Origin: Flavobacteriales bacterium UBA1694
GTDB lineage: Bacteria > Bacteroidota > Bacteroidia > Flavobacteriales > Weeksellaceae
Direction of reading: 5' to 3'
Length of the DNA: 64,000 nt
Assembly (NCBI GenBank): GCA_002319955.1
Contig: DCJS01000033.1
Location: 42,585 to 106,584 of the forward strand
Shown here piece by piece: positions 44,541 to 53,632 of this stretch (position 1 is its first letter; every line of letters starts with the position of its first letter). The notes below the pieces were generated by a model that was given only the letters and a program-made list of their open reading frames with translations, searched no databases and was not told where the DNA came from. Both the position numbers and the translations under genes were made by a program.

Positions 44541-45818
44541 ATGCCTTATTTATTTACGTCTGAGTCTGTCTCTGAGGGGCATCCAGATAAAATCGCGGAC
44601 CAAATATCGGACGCCTTAATTGATAACTTCCTTGCCTACGATTCAGAATCGAAAGTGGCATGCGAAACCTTAGTAACCACGGGTCAGGTTGTCTTAGCCG
44701 GAGAAGTGAAATCTACCACCTATTTAGATGTCCAATCTATTGCTCGTGATGTCATCAACCAAATTGGTTACACCAAGGGTGAATATATGTTTGCAGGAGA
44801 CTCCTGCGGGGTTATCTCTGCCATTCACGACCAGTCGCCTGACATTAACCAGGGTGTGGACCGCGCTGCTTTGGGTGAAGATTTTGAACAACGAGCGAAT
44901 GCTCAAGGGGCCGGAGACCAAGGAATGATGTTTGGCTATGCCACAAATGAAACGCAGAACTATATGCCTTTGGCTTTAGATCTTGCGCATACCATTTTAA
45001 AAGAATTGTCTCAGCTAAGAAAAGAGGGTATAATCAAATACCTACGTCCGGATTCAAAATCACAAGTCACTATTGAATATTCTGATTCGCACAAGCCAAT
45101 TCGGATTGATTCTATAGTGGTGTCTACGCAACATGACGAATTTGGAAGCGATCAAGAGATGCTCGCAAAAATCCGTAAAGACATGATTGATATTCTAATT
45201 CCTAGAGTGAAAGCGAAGCAAAAACTCGACGTTCAAGATTTATTTAACGATCAGATCAAATACCATATCAACCCAACTGGAAAATTCGTAATCGGAGGTC
45301 CACATGGCGATACCGGCCTAACGGGTCGTAAAATCATTGTTGACACCTACGGTGGAAAAGGGGCCCACGGGGGTGGTGCATTTTCAGGGAAAGACCCTTC
45401 AAAGGTCGATCGAAGTGCTGCCTATGCGACACGACATATCGCGAAGAACTTAGTAGCCGCAGGCGTGGCTGACGAAGTTCTCGTTCAGGTCTCTTACGCC
45501 ATCGGGGTGGCAGAGCCATGTGGATTAAATATCTCCACGAACGGCACTGCAAAAGTGGCGTTAAGCGACAGCGAAATTGCAAGTCGAGTGTCAGAACTTT
45601 TTGATCTACGTCCTTATGCAATTGAACAGAATTTGAAGCTAAGAAACCCAATTTATTTAGAAACAGCGGCCTATGGACACATGGGACGAGAACATTATAT
45701 TGGTAACAAGACCTTTAATAAGGGTAAAGCTAATGAGCTTACCGTTGAAGGACTTGAGTTTTTCACATGGGAAAAACTAGACCGCCAAGAGGAAATAAAA
45801 GCAAAATTCGGTCTCTAG
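44541..45818 (+). CDS. metK: S-adenosylmethionine synthetase
   Basis: MetK makes S-adenosylmethionine from methionine and ATP. The 425-residue protein has the N-terminal [21 protein letters not shown] motif, the [12 protein letters not shown] hexapeptide region, and the phosphate-binding [19 protein letters not shown] segment. Length is slightly longer than the Escherichia coli enzyme, as is usual in this phylum. It is preceded by a SAM-II-like riboswitch and a strong promoter and followed by a strong terminator, so it is probably a single-gene unit under feedback from its product. Confidence 0.98.
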   Translation: MPYLFTSESVSEGHPDKIADQISDALIDNFLAYDSESKVACETLVTTGQVVLAGEVKSTTYLDVQSIARDVINQIGYTKGEYMFAGDSCGVISAIHDQSPDINQGVDRAALGEDFEQRANAQGAGDQGMMFGYATNETQNYMPLALDLAHTILKELSQLRKEGIIKYLRPDSKSQVTIEYSDSHKPIRIDSIVVSTQHDEFGSDQEMLAKIRKDMIDILIPRVKAKQKLDVQDLFNDQIKYHINPTGKFVIGGPHGDTGLTGRKIIVDTYGGKGAHGGGAFSGKDPSKVDRSAAYATRHIAKNLVAAGVADEVLVQVSYAIGVAEPCGLNISTNGTAKVALSDSEIASRVSELFDLRPYAIEQNLKLRNPIYLETAAYGHMGREHYIGNKTFNKGKANELTVEGLEFFTWEKLDRQEEIKAKFGL

Positions 45819-45845
45819 CTTACGAACTGGAGACCTAAATTCTTT

Positions 45846-45878
45846 GCCCCTGAATCTATTCGGGGGCTCTTTTTTTTT
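45846..45878 (+). terminator. Intrinsic terminator after metK
   Basis: GCCCCTGAA (45846-45854) pairs with TTCGGGGGC (45859-45867) with one wobble, followed by CT and nine T. Confidence 0.9.
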
Positions 45879-45905
45879 ACTTGGGAGACTTATGAGATCT
45901 TTTTT

Positions 45906-45913
45906 TAAATTTG
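45906..45913 (+). promoter_or_regulatory. -7 promoter element
   Basis: TAAATTTG matches TAnnTTTG, 17 bases before the ATG at 45931. Confidence 0.5.
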
Positions 45914-45930
45914 CTTAAATATAATTTGTA

Positions 45931-46413
45931 ATGAAACCAGTGCTTATCTGTCTTTTTTTTATGCTTTCCTTGAGTCCGTTACGCGCGCAGCTTACTGTGC
46001 ATAAAATGGCCCATGTGGGGTATGTTTACCAGAATCAAAGCTTTGGTGAGCTCGGTCTTCGGGCCTTACTGCTTAAAAATGACGATGTGCTTTACCGCCT
46101 CGGAGCCTCAGCACTAGTTGGGTCAAGTAATAGTAAACTGCATGTGATGCCAAAATTACAGACAGATATTTTGCTTAATTTTCAGCGGGGTGTTGATTTT
46201 TACCACGCGTATTATTTTCTTGCAGGAGCTGAATTAACCCCAAAGTATATTGCTCCAAAGATTGGAGTCTCCTTGTTTGGTATCCTTGATTTAACCGGGG
46301 GCTACGGCTTCTCTATTGATAAAGAGGGATTAAATGGCAAAACCCTAGAAGGTCTAAATATCAATGCGACTCTCAGCATTCCCTTTGTAATGATAAAAGA
46401 TGTCTTGCACTAA
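45931..46413 (+). CDS. Exported beta-rich protein, function unknown
   Basis: The 160-residue product has a signal peptide (about 1-19, ending LSPLRAQ). The rest has alternating hydrophobic patterns such as VYQNQSFGELGLRALLLK and ISLFGILDLTGGYGFSID-like strands, consistent with a small outer-membrane barrel or a periplasmic beta protein. It lacks a terminal aromatic residue, so barrel insertion is uncertain. I do not recognise the family. It stands alone with its own promoter. Confidence 0.7.
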   Translation: MKPVLICLFFMLSLSPLRAQLTVHKMAHVGYVYQNQSFGELGLRALLLKNDDVLYRLGASALVGSSNSKLHVMPKLQTDILLNFQRGVDFYHAYYFLAGAELTPKYIAPKIGVSLFGILDLTGGYGFSIDKEGLNGKTLEGLNINATLSIPFVMIKDVLH

Positions 46414-46486
46414 TTTCCTTATTTTTTTCTAACGCCACAATGAATGGAGTGCCTATTTAACTCCCTGCAAACTCAAGGGGTTTGCG

Positions 46487-46494
46487 TAAATTTG
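46487..46494 (+). promoter_or_regulatory. -7 promoter element, leaderless geometry
   Basis: TAAATTTG ends five bases before the ATG at 46500. This supports ATG 46500 over the TTG at 46482, which lies upstream of the box. Confidence 0.6.
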
Positions 46495-46499
46495 ACCCT

Positions 46500-47192
46500 A
46501 TGATAAAACACTTATTTTTCGATTTGGATAACACCCTTTGGGACCATAGAAAGAATGCAAAACTTACTTTGACAGATCTTTTTAAACGTGAGGCAATAGA
46601 GGAGACCTACGGCGTTAAATTTGAAGAATTTTATCAGGAATATTATACGGTAAATGAAAACCTTTGGGCAAAGATTCGCGAGGGGTCAATTGATAAAGCG
46701 TATTTAAGAACCCACCGGTTTTTGGATACATTTCGGGCGTTTGAGATTGAGGATGCCAAGCTTGCAGCCAGTTTTGAGAATCAGTTCTTAGATGAAATCC
46801 TCTACTATAATGAACTTGTGCCCGGGGCCTTTGATCTTCTGGAATATTTGACCGCAAAGGGCTATGAAATGCATATACTTTCGAATGGATTTGAGGAAGT
46901 GACTGCTCGCAAGTGTGAACTCTCGGGAATTAAATCCTATTTTAAAACCATCACAAGTGCGGATGAAATTGAGATTCGTAAACCGGATCCAAAGATTTTT
47001 CAATGGGCGTTTGATAAATCACAGGCCACCCCAGAAAGCTCAATTTATATCGGAGACGATTGGATTGCTGATATCGAAGGGGCACTGGGCTTTGGGATGC
47101 GCGCCATCTATTTTGATGTGTTCGAGGACCGCTACACCGCTCCTGGTGTGGAGGTTGTTCGCTCGTTAGAGGAAATCCACAGTTTATTATAA
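46500..47192 (+). CDS. HAD-family phosphatase, YjjG-type nucleotidase-like
   Basis: The 230-residue product has all four HAD motifs: motif I FFDLDNTLWDH with nucleophile Asp8 and Asp10, motif II ILSNGFEE, motif III Lys in EIRKPDP, and motif IV YIGDDWIADIEGA. The helical cap is of the C1 type. Sequence and length resemble YjjG, which dephosphorylates non-canonical pyrimidine nucleotides. The exact substrate is not fixed by sequence. It is convergent with trpS across a strong hairpin. Confidence 0.88.
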   Translation: MIKHLFFDLDNTLWDHRKNAKLTLTDLFKREAIEETYGVKFEEFYQEYYTVNENLWAKIREGSIDKAYLRTHRFLDTFRAFEIEDAKLAASFENQFLDEILYYNELVPGAFDLLEYLTAKGYEMHILSNGFEEVTARKCELSGIKSYFKTITSADEIEIRKPDPKIFQWAFDKSQATPESSIYIGDDWIADIEGALGFGMRAIYFDVFEDRYTAPGVEVVRSLEEIHSLL

Positions 47193-47252
47193 GGACTCGC
47201 TTTGCGTATGTAAGATGCATACTTAAGATTAGGGGACTGATTCCCTTAAAAT

Positions 47253-47292
47253 AGCACGACCCCTGGATCTCGAGTCCAGGGGTCGTGCTTTT
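47253..47292 (+). terminator. Bidirectional terminator between convergent HAD and trpS genes
   Basis: The perfect 15-bp arms 47253-47267 and 47275-47289 enclose the loop TCTCGAG. A-rich sequence lies on the left and T-rich on the right, so it can act for both strands. Confidence 0.93.
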
Positions 47293-47307
47293 AAGTAGGT
47301 TTTTAGA

Positions 47308-48276
47308 TTAGAACCCGATACTTTCGCGAACACGTGAAAGGGTCTCGTTTGCAACCTTACTTGTTTTCTCTGCGCCTCCGAGGAGAATTTCGTCTAATTC
47401 CTCAAGGTGGTTCATGTAGTAATGGAAGCGCTCGCGCTCTTTTTCGTAAGTGGTAAGAATAAGTTCTAGAAGCTCTTTCTTTGCGTGCCCGTAGCCGTAG
47501 TTCCCCGCCAAGTATTTTTCTCGTAGGGTCTTCGTCTGCTGCTCGGAGGCAATGAGCTGGTAGATGGCAAAGACTTTATCGGTGTCTGGATTCTTAGGGT
47601 CTTCTAAAGGAGTCGAATCCGTTTCGATTGACATAACCTGTTTTTTCAGTTCCTTCTCAGGAAGAAAAATGTTGATGATGTTTCCTCGTGATTTTGACAT
47701 TTTGTTTCCGTCGGTTCCAGGAACATACTTGGTATTTTCTTGGAGTTCCGCTTGAGGTAGCACAAAGACCTCCCCCATTTGGTTGTTGAAGCGCGATCCC
47801 ATGTCGCGAGCCATTTCTAAATGCTGAAGCTGGTCTTTTCCTACGGGAACAATTTCAGCATCGTAAAGCAGAATGTCTGCAGCCATTAGGACTGGATACG
47901 TGAAAAGCCCTGCGTTTACGTCTTCCATACGCTCTGACTTGTCTTTAAATGAATGGGCTAAAGTAAGGCGTTGGTAGGGGAAGAAACAGCTCAAGTGCCA
48001 AGCCAGTTCGCAGGCCTGTGGCACATCACTTTGTCTATAAAAATGGGTGCGCTGTGGATCTAGTCCGCAGGCAAGCCAAGCAGCGGCAATCTCGTAAGTG
48101 TTCTGTTTAAGAACCTTTGCATCTTTTATAAAAGTAAGGGAATGTAAATTCGCAATAAAAAGAAACGATTCGTTATTCGGATCTTTTGAAAGTTCAATGG
48201 CCGGAAAAATTGCCCCGAGCAGGTTACCCAAGTGCGGTGTTCCTGTGGCCTGGATTCCAGTGAGTATTCTTGACAT
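47308..48276 (-). CDS. trpS: Tryptophan-tRNA ligase
   Basis: This class I synthetase charges tRNA-Trp. The 322-residue protein has the HIGH-type motif in GIQATGTPHLGNLLGA and the KMSKS motif in GNKMSKSRGN. It also has the DILLYDAEIVPVGKDQLQHLEMARD region for Trp and ATP binding. Length is normal for bacterial TrpRS. It follows lspA by 56 bases with a probable weak terminator between them. Confidence 0.97.
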   Translation of the reverse strand: MSRILTGIQATGTPHLGNLLGAIFPAIELSKDPNNESFLFIANLHSLTFIKDAKVLKQNTYEIAAAWLACGLDPQRTHFYRQSDVPQACELAWHLSCFFPYQRLTLAHSFKDKSERMEDVNAGLFTYPVLMAADILLYDAEIVPVGKDQLQHLEMARDMGSRFNNQMGEVFVLPQAELQENTKYVPGTDGNKMSKSRGNIINIFLPEKELKKQVMSIETDSTPLEDPKNPDTDKVFAIYQLIASEQQTKTLREKYLAGNYGYGHAKKELLELILTTYEKERERFHYYMNHLEELDEILLGGAEKTSKVANETLSRVRESIGF

Positions 48277-48295
48277 TTTTATTGTGTTGAATGGG

Positions 48296-48325
48296 AAAAA
48301 GCCTCAACCTATTAAATTGAAGGCT
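48296..48325 (-). terminator. Probable terminator after lspA
   Basis: On the minus strand AGCCTTCAA (48325-48317) pairs with TTGAGGCT (48307-48300) with one bulge and is followed by a T-run (48300-48296). Confidence 0.55.
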
Positions 48326-48332
48326 GGTTAAC

Positions 48333-48980
48333 TTAAAAATCCATCCCGTGTGGGAAGGCCTTTTTTCGAAAGACGAGAAGCATTAAAGCGCCAAGCGTTA
48401 TGGCAGAATCTGCGACATTGAAAATATACTTAAAAAATTCAATTTGTTTCCCTCCGATCAGTGGCCAAGATTCTGGCACCTGCCAATCGACTAATGGAAA
48501 ATGAAACATATCCACAACGCAGCCTTTCATAAAGGAGGCGTAGCCCTGCCCAAAGGGGGCTAATTCGGAAACACCGCCGTAGTCAATCCATCGGCCGATA
48601 CTTGAATCAAAAACAGTTCCGCTGTCGAACAGCATACCGTAGAACATGCCGTCAATTAAGTTTCCAATTGCGCCGGCAAAGATAAATGCCATTGGGATCA
48701 GTAAGTAATTGGATGTCAGTCCTTGCTTAATCCATTTGTTGAATAGGTAAACCATTGCACCAATAAGGACTATTCGGACAATCACCAGGAAATACTTTCC
48801 AAGAAGTCCTCCGAAATGTAGGCCGTACGCCATACCTGGGTTCTCAACAAAGGTTAATCGAAACCAATCGAGTCCAAAAACAGGGAGGCTCTCTCCCAAT
48901 TGGAAATTCGTTTTAATATAATACTTTGAGACCTGGTCAATGACCAGAATAATCAAAGTGATCAAAGTGATTTTTTTCAT
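48333..48980 (-). CDS. lspA: Lipoprotein signal peptidase II
   Basis: LspA cleaves prolipoproteins after lipid attachment. The 215-residue protein has four transmembrane helices and the catalytic aspartates Asp157 (CVVDMFHF) and Asp191 (NVADSAI). GAIGNLIDGMFYG precedes them. It is some 45 residues longer than the Escherichia coli enzyme; the extra residues fall in the periplasmic loop between about 112 and 150. Longer loops are usual in Bacteroidota. It directly follows a DksA-like gene and ileS on the same strand, the classic ileS-lspA neighbourhood. Confidence 0.95.
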   Translation of the reverse strand: MKKITLITLIILVIDQVSKYYIKTNFQLGESLPVFGLDWFRLTFVENPGMAYGLHFGGLLGKYFLVIVRIVLIGAMVYLFNKWIKQGLTSNYLLIPMAFIFAGAIGNLIDGMFYGMLFDSGTVFDSSIGRWIDYGGVSELAPFGQGYASFMKGCVVDMFHFPLVDWQVPESWPLIGGKQIEFFKYIFNVADSAITLGALMLLVFRKKAFPHGMDF

Positions 48981-49040
48981 AATTCCATAAAATGCCTACT
49001 GCGCGTGTCCTCGATGTCTACAAGGTCAACGGAAAGTAAT

Positions 49041-49421
49041 TTAACGCTGCATATTTTTTGCTTCAATGCTGAGCGTCGCATGAGGAACTGCTCTTAAACG
49101 GTCTTTTGGTATTAATTTACCCGTCACTCTGCAAACACCGTAGGTTTTATTCTCAATACGGATTAGGGCATGTTTTAAATCGCGGATGAATTTTTCTTGT
49201 CTCCCTGCTAAAATTGCATTTTGCTCTTTACTCAGGGTTTCTGCGCCTTCTTCAAATGCCTTAAAGGTTGGGGATGTATCATCCGTGCCATTGTTTTGGT
49301 CATTGATAAAGCTTTCATTAATTAGTCCTAAGTCTCTTTCTGCCTTATTTATTTTTGAAACGATAAGTTCCTTGAATTCCTTCAAATCGGCATCGCTGTA
49401 GCGTTGTCTCTCTTCTGCCAT
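49041..49421 (-). CDS. DksA/TraR-like protein with degenerate zinc finger
   Basis: The start is placed at ATG 49421 (MAEERQRYSD), giving 126 residues. The protein has a long helical coiled coil and a C-terminal globular domain aligned to DksA (YGVCRVTGKLIPKDRLRAVPHATLSIEAKN). Of the four zinc-binding cysteines of DksA only the first remains; the others are Thr, Ser and Ala. The related family is common in flavobacteria next to lspA and ileS. RNA polymerase secondary-channel binding is inferred from fold only. Confidence 0.85.
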   Translation of the reverse strand: MAEERQRYSDADLKEFKELIVSKINKAERDLGLINESFINDQNNGTDDTSPTFKAFEEGAETLSKEQNAILAGRQEKFIRDLKHALIRIENKTYGVCRVTGKLIPKDRLRAVPHATLSIEAKNMQR

Positions 49422-49478
49422 GGTTGTTTGATTTTTTTCTATTAATGGAGCGACCCTTTTTGAGTGCTCCAGCACGTC

Positions 49479-52400
49479 TTATTTTAATTTCTCTACTTGA
49501 ACTTTGAACTGAACCTCGTCAATTTCAATTTGTTCAAAAATTGAGAGTGAATTTACAAATTCTATTTTATCCGACAATACTTCGCTTGAAATATAATCAG
49601 AGTTTGCAGTAAGTTCCCTTGTGTAGGGACCTTCAGACTCTAATTTTACCAGAATCCGGTCGGTAAGGTCAAATTCTTTATCTTTTCTGAGGTTCTGGAT
49701 TCGGTTGATGAATTCCCGCGCGATTCCCTCTGCTTTTAGTTCGGGTGTTAGCGTTAAATCTAGTGCGACGGTCAGTTTCCCCTCACTCGTTACGGTCCAG
49801 CCTGGAATGTCTTTTGTAGAAACCTCCACGTCATCCGTCGTGATTTCATAGCCGGACACCACGATACGGCCCTCAGACTCTAAGGCTTGGATCTGATTGG
49901 GTGAAAATTGTTGGATTTCCTGTCCGATTGTTTTCATATCCTTCCCCAATTTTGGACCTAAGGTCTTAAAATTAGGTTTCACTTGTTTGACGATGAGCTC
50001 TCCGGCTAGTTCCGGGTCAATAAGTTCGAGTTCTTTTACATTTACCTCTTGCTTAATTAGATCCTCCACAGCCAAGATCTGAGATTTTGTCTTTTGATCA
50101 AGAACAGGAATTAACACTTTGGTTAAAGGCTGACGCACTTTGATATTTTCTTTTTTACGAAGTGAAAATACCATGGAGGTAATATTCTGGGCAAGCTGGG
50201 TTTTCTCCACAAGGTCCTGCTCGACAAGAGAAGGATCAAATACAGGGAAATCCGTTAGATGCACTGAGCCAAGAGTTTCTTTTTTTGTCACGGCATTAAG
50301 GTCTCTGTAAAGCCGGTCCATAAAGAATGGCGCGATGGGAGCCGCGAGCTTAGCCACCGTGTCTAAACAGGTATATAGCGTTTGGTAAGCCGAGATTTTG
50401 TCTTGGGAATACTCGCCTTTCCAGAATCTGCGGCGGCATAATCTTACGTACCAATTGCTTAAATTGTCATTAACGAAAGTGTTTATTAAACGGGCCACTT
50501 TCGTGGGTTCATATTCCTCGTAATTCGATTTGACCTCTTTAATTAAGAGGTGAAGCTCTGAGAGAATCCATCGGTCAATCTCTGGGCGGTCTTCAATAGG
50601 GCCTTCTTTGTATTCGAAGCCGTCTACATTCGCGTATAGCGCAAAGAAAGAATAGGTGTTATAGAGCGTTCCAAAGAATTTTCTTCGTACCTCTTCGATG
50701 CCTTGAGGGTCAAATTTAAGATTCTCCCAAGGGTTGGCATTTGAAATCATGTACCAACGTGTTGCATCAGGCCCATGCACTTCAAGGGTTTTGAATGGAT
50801 CCACGCCGTTGCCTAAACGCTTAGACATTTTTTGGCCATTTTTATCTAGAACCAGTCCGTTGGACACCACGTTCTTGTAGGCTACACTATCAAACACCGC
50901 AGTGCCAATGGCATGTAAAGTATAAAACCATCCTCGTGTTTGGTCCACGCCCTCCGCAATAAAATCGGCGGGGAAAGCTTTTTTCTCATCGATAAGCGCA
51001 CGGTTCTCGAAAGGGTAATGGAGTTGCGCGTAAGGCATTGATCCAGAGTCAAACCACACATCAATTAAGTCACTCTCACGCAGCATCGGTTTTCCCGAAT
51101 CGGACACAAGAGTAATTTCATCCACGTAGTTTTTATGAAGATCCACTTGGTCGTAATTCGCTCCACTCATGTCCCCAACCACGAAATCCTTGAGCGGATT
51201 TTCGCTCATGAGTCCAGCGGCCTGCGCTTTCTCTATTTCAAGTTTAAGCTCCTCAATGGAACCAATAATTTTCTCTTCTTTAGAATCCTCTGTTCTCCAG
51301 ATTGGAAGTGGAACCCCCCAATAGCGGGAACGTGATAAGTTCCAATCATTTACATTCTCAAGCCAATTGGCAAATCGTCCTTCCCCGGTGCTTTTTGGCT
51401 TCCAATTGATTTGGGTGTTTAGTTCAACCAAACGGTCCTTAACGGCCGTCATTTTGACAAACCAGGAATCAAGTGGGTAATAGAGTATAGGTTTATCCGT
51501 TCTCCAACAATGCGGGTAACTGTGGGTGTATTTCTCGACCTTAAAGGCTTTGTTTTGTGTTTTTAAAAGGATAGCAAGCTCAACATCCCAAGATTTCTCG
51601 GGTGCTTGGCCCTGATCGTAGTAGTCGTTTTTGATGTACTTACCACCAAAAACCTCAGGGACATTCTCGCCTAGTAGAAACCGGCCTTGTAAATCAACAA
51701 GGGGAACTAAATTTCCATTTTCATCCTTAATAAGCATTGGAGGAATGCCGCTCTCCTTTGCTACACGGCTGTCGTCTGCTCCGAAGGTCGGGGCAATATG
51801 GACAATCCCTGTTCCGTCTACGGTGGTAACGAAATCACCCTCGATGACGCGGAAGGCTAAGTGTGGCTCTTGCGAAGGCAAAAACCATGGAATTAACTGC
51901 TCGTAAGTTGAGTCAAGAAGATCTTTTCCATTGAACTCCGCCAAAATATGGAACGGAATGGTCTTACTCTCACTTTGGTAAGTGTCAAGCGCTTCAAGAG
52001 AAGATTCTATGTATTTTTTTCCGAAGTTTTTCTCAACTAGTGCTTTGGCTAAGACGACTTGAATCGGCTCAAATGTGTATTGGTTAAAAGTCTTCACAAG
52101 GACATAGTCAATACTTTTCCCTACGGCAAGAGCGGTATTGGAAGGAAGTGTCCAAGGGGTTGTTGTCCAGGCGAGAAGATCGATTGGTCCCTGGCTCTGT
52201 AGGTGCGAGAGACTTTCACTAAGCTGCTTTATTCGAAACTGAGCTACAATAGTGGTGTCCGAAACATCCCGGTAGGTTCCCGGTTGATTCAGCTCATGCG
52301 AAGAGAGGCCTGTACCTGCTTTTGGAGAGTAAGGCTGAATCGTATACCCTTTATAGAGTAACTCTTTATTATAGAGTTCTTTTAATAGCCACCAAACCGT

Positions 52401-52874
52401 TTCCATATATTTGGAGGTGTAGGTGATGTACGGATCTTCTAGATCGACCCAATAGCCAATCTTATGGGTTAAATCATTCCACACATCGGTATACCGCATC
52501 ACGGCTTTGCGACAGGCTTCGTTATACTCTTCTACGGAGATTTTAACGCCAATATCTTCTTTAGTAATTCCAAGTTCTTTTTCAACCCCTAGCTCAATTG
52601 GTAGCCCATGGGTATCCCATCCCGCTTTTCTAAAGACTTTTTTGCCATTTTGCGTTTGAAAGCGGCAGAAAATATCCTTAATTGTTCTGGCCATGACATG
52701 GTGAATCCCTGGCATGCCATTAGCAGAGGGCGGCCCTTCGTAAAATACAAATTCGGGCTGGCCTTCACGAATTTCAACCGATTTTTTGAACGTTTGTTCT
52801 TGGTCCCAAGATTCTAAAATCCCGTGTGCTACGGAATTTAAATCAAGATTTTTATATTCGTTAAACTTCTTCAT
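49479..52874 (-). CDS. ileS: Isoleucine-tRNA ligase, eukaryote-like type 2 with GXHH signature
   Basis: The enzyme charges tRNA-Ile and edits valine. The start is set at ATG 52874 (MKKFNEYKNL), giving 1131 residues, about 190 longer than Escherichia coli IleRS, as in IleRS2. The HIGH-motif position reads Gly56-Ile57-His58-His59 in NGMPGIHHVMA, a swap of the first and third residues. KMSKR (QKMSKRLGN) and the editing-domain threonine-rich region WTTTPWTLPSNTALAV are intact. It has the long C-terminal domain rather than the bacterial zinc domain. It probably gives low sensitivity to mupirocin. Confidence 0.96.
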   Translation of the reverse strand: MKKFNEYKNLDLNSVAHGILESWDQEQTFKKSVEIREGQPEFVFYEGPPSANGMPGIHHVMARTIKDIFCRFQTQNGKKVFRKAGWDTHGLPIELGVEKELGITKEDIGVKISVEEYNEACRKAVMRYTDVWNDLTHKIGYWVDLEDPYITYTSKYMETVWWLLKELYNKELLYKGYTIQPYSPKAGTGLSSHELNQPGTYRDVSDTTIVAQFRIKQLSESLSHLQSQGPIDLLAWTTTPWTLPSNTALAVGKSIDYVLVKTFNQYTFEPIQVVLAKALVEKNFGKKYIESSLEALDTYQSESKTIPFHILAEFNGKDLLDSTYEQLIPWFLPSQEPHLAFRVIEGDFVTTVDGTGIVHIAPTFGADDSRVAKESGIPPMLIKDENGNLVPLVDLQGRFLLGENVPEVFGGKYIKNDYYDQGQAPEKSWDVELAILLKTQNKAFKVEKYTHSYPHCWRTDKPILYYPLDSWFVKMTAVKDRLVELNTQINWKPKSTGEGRFANWLENVNDWNLSRSRYWGVPLPIWRTEDSKEEKIIGSIEELKLEIEKAQAAGLMSENPLKDFVVGDMSGANYDQVDLHKNYVDEITLVSDSGKPMLRESDLIDVWFDSGSMPYAQLHYPFENRALIDEKKAFPADFIAEGVDQTRGWFYTLHAIGTAVFDSVAYKNVVSNGLVLDKNGQKMSKRLGNGVDPFKTLEVHGPDATRWYMISNANPWENLKFDPQGIEEVRRKFFGTLYNTYSFFALYANVDGFEYKEGPIEDRPEIDRWILSELHLLIKEVKSNYEEYEPTKVARLINTFVNDNLSNWYVRLCRRRFWKGEYSQDKISAYQTLYTCLDTVAKLAAPIAPFFMDRLYRDLNAVTKKETLGSVHLTDFPVFDPSLVEQDLVEKTQLAQNITSMVFSLRKKENIKVRQPLTKVLIPVLDQKTKSQILAVEDLIKQEVNVKELELIDPELAGELIVKQVKPNFKTLGPKLGKDMKTIGQEIQQFSPNQIQALESEGRIVVSGYEITTDDVEVSTKDIPGWTVTSEGKLTVALDLTLTPELKAEGIAREFINRIQNLRKDKEFDLTDRILVKLESEGPYTRELTANSDYISSEVLSDKIEFVNSLSIFEQIEIDEVQFKVQVEKLK

Positions 52875-52940
52875 TGTCAATATTATCTGCATTGATTTTA
52901 AGTGTGCGAATATAAGGAAAATTGATGAAATTTTGGGTGG

Positions 52941-53453
52941 CTACAGGCGGGCTTTTTTAGCAGGAGACTCTGGTTTTGTTACCGGTGTAGATTTTCTTAA
53001 TAAGAGAAAGGATAGGAGTCCGAGAATTAGGGCCATCGCGGTGGCAAGGATTAAACTCCCTACCGCATACTGGATCAGGTGAAGTTTGGCCACTTCGAGG
53101 GTAAGGTCCGTAAGGCTGAAGGACTTATCGGATCCAACAAAAGGTGCCCCAATTAGCATGGAGACGTAGAGCACGATCGGGAGCAGTGGAGGCACTGTGA
53201 TTTGGGCTGAAATGAAAGTGAGTGTCTTATTGAGCCTAAGTAAGGCGGATAAACTTATGGCCAGAATTGTGTGCAGGCCCCAAAAGGGTGAGAAGCCAAT
53301 GAAGACTCCTAACGCAATCGATTTGGCCTTGAGCTCAGCGCTGCCTTCACTTTGGAAGAGATTCTCTTTCACAAAGCGTCGAAGTCCTTTTTTTCGCATG
53401 TAGCGGTAAAAGACTTTTTGGCTCTGCCACGAGTTTTTAATAAAATTTCTCAA
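52941..53453 (-). CDS. DUF2062 membrane protein
   Basis: The 170-residue product has two to three hydrophobic helices and the DUF2062 core SIALGVFIGFSPFWGLHTILAI, followed by QITVPPLLPIVLYVSMLIGA. Function is unknown; relatives are often linked to glycosyltransferases. The start used is TTG 53453; ATG 53399 (MRKKGLRRF) is an alternative giving 152 residues. A -7 box lies about 20 bases before the TTG, which favours the longer form. It is divergent from topA. Confidence 0.8.
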   Translation of the reverse strand: MRNFIKNSWQSQKVFYRYMRKKGLRRFVKENLFQSEGSAELKAKSIALGVFIGFSPFWGLHTILAISLSALLRLNKTLTFISAQITVPPLLPIVLYVSMLIGAPFVGSDKSFSLTDLTLEVAKLHLIQYAVGSLILATAMALILGLLSFLLLRKSTPVTKPESPAKKARL

Positions 53454-53473
53454 ATCACACGCTTTTGGTCGTG

Positions 53474-53481
53474 CAAATTTA
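53474..53481 (-). promoter_or_regulatory. -7 promoter element for the DUF2062 gene
   Basis: TAAATTTG on the minus strand, 20 bases before the TTG start at 53453. Confidence 0.55.
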
Positions 53482-53608
53482 CGCGTTTTGGGATATTTTA
53501 CTCCGAAATACTCTTAAATTAAGATTAATTATTCATGAAATCAGTCTGCTAGGGAGCGCAATCGAAGGGAATTGTTAGACCAAAAATGAACAAATGTAAA
53601 AAAATCTC

Positions 53609-53616
53609 TACTTTTG
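53609..53616 (+). promoter_or_regulatory. -7 promoter element for topA
   Basis: TACTTTTG matches TAnnTTTG, 16 bases before the ATG at 53633. Confidence 0.6.
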
Positions 53617-53632
53617 CAAAAAATAATTGAGG

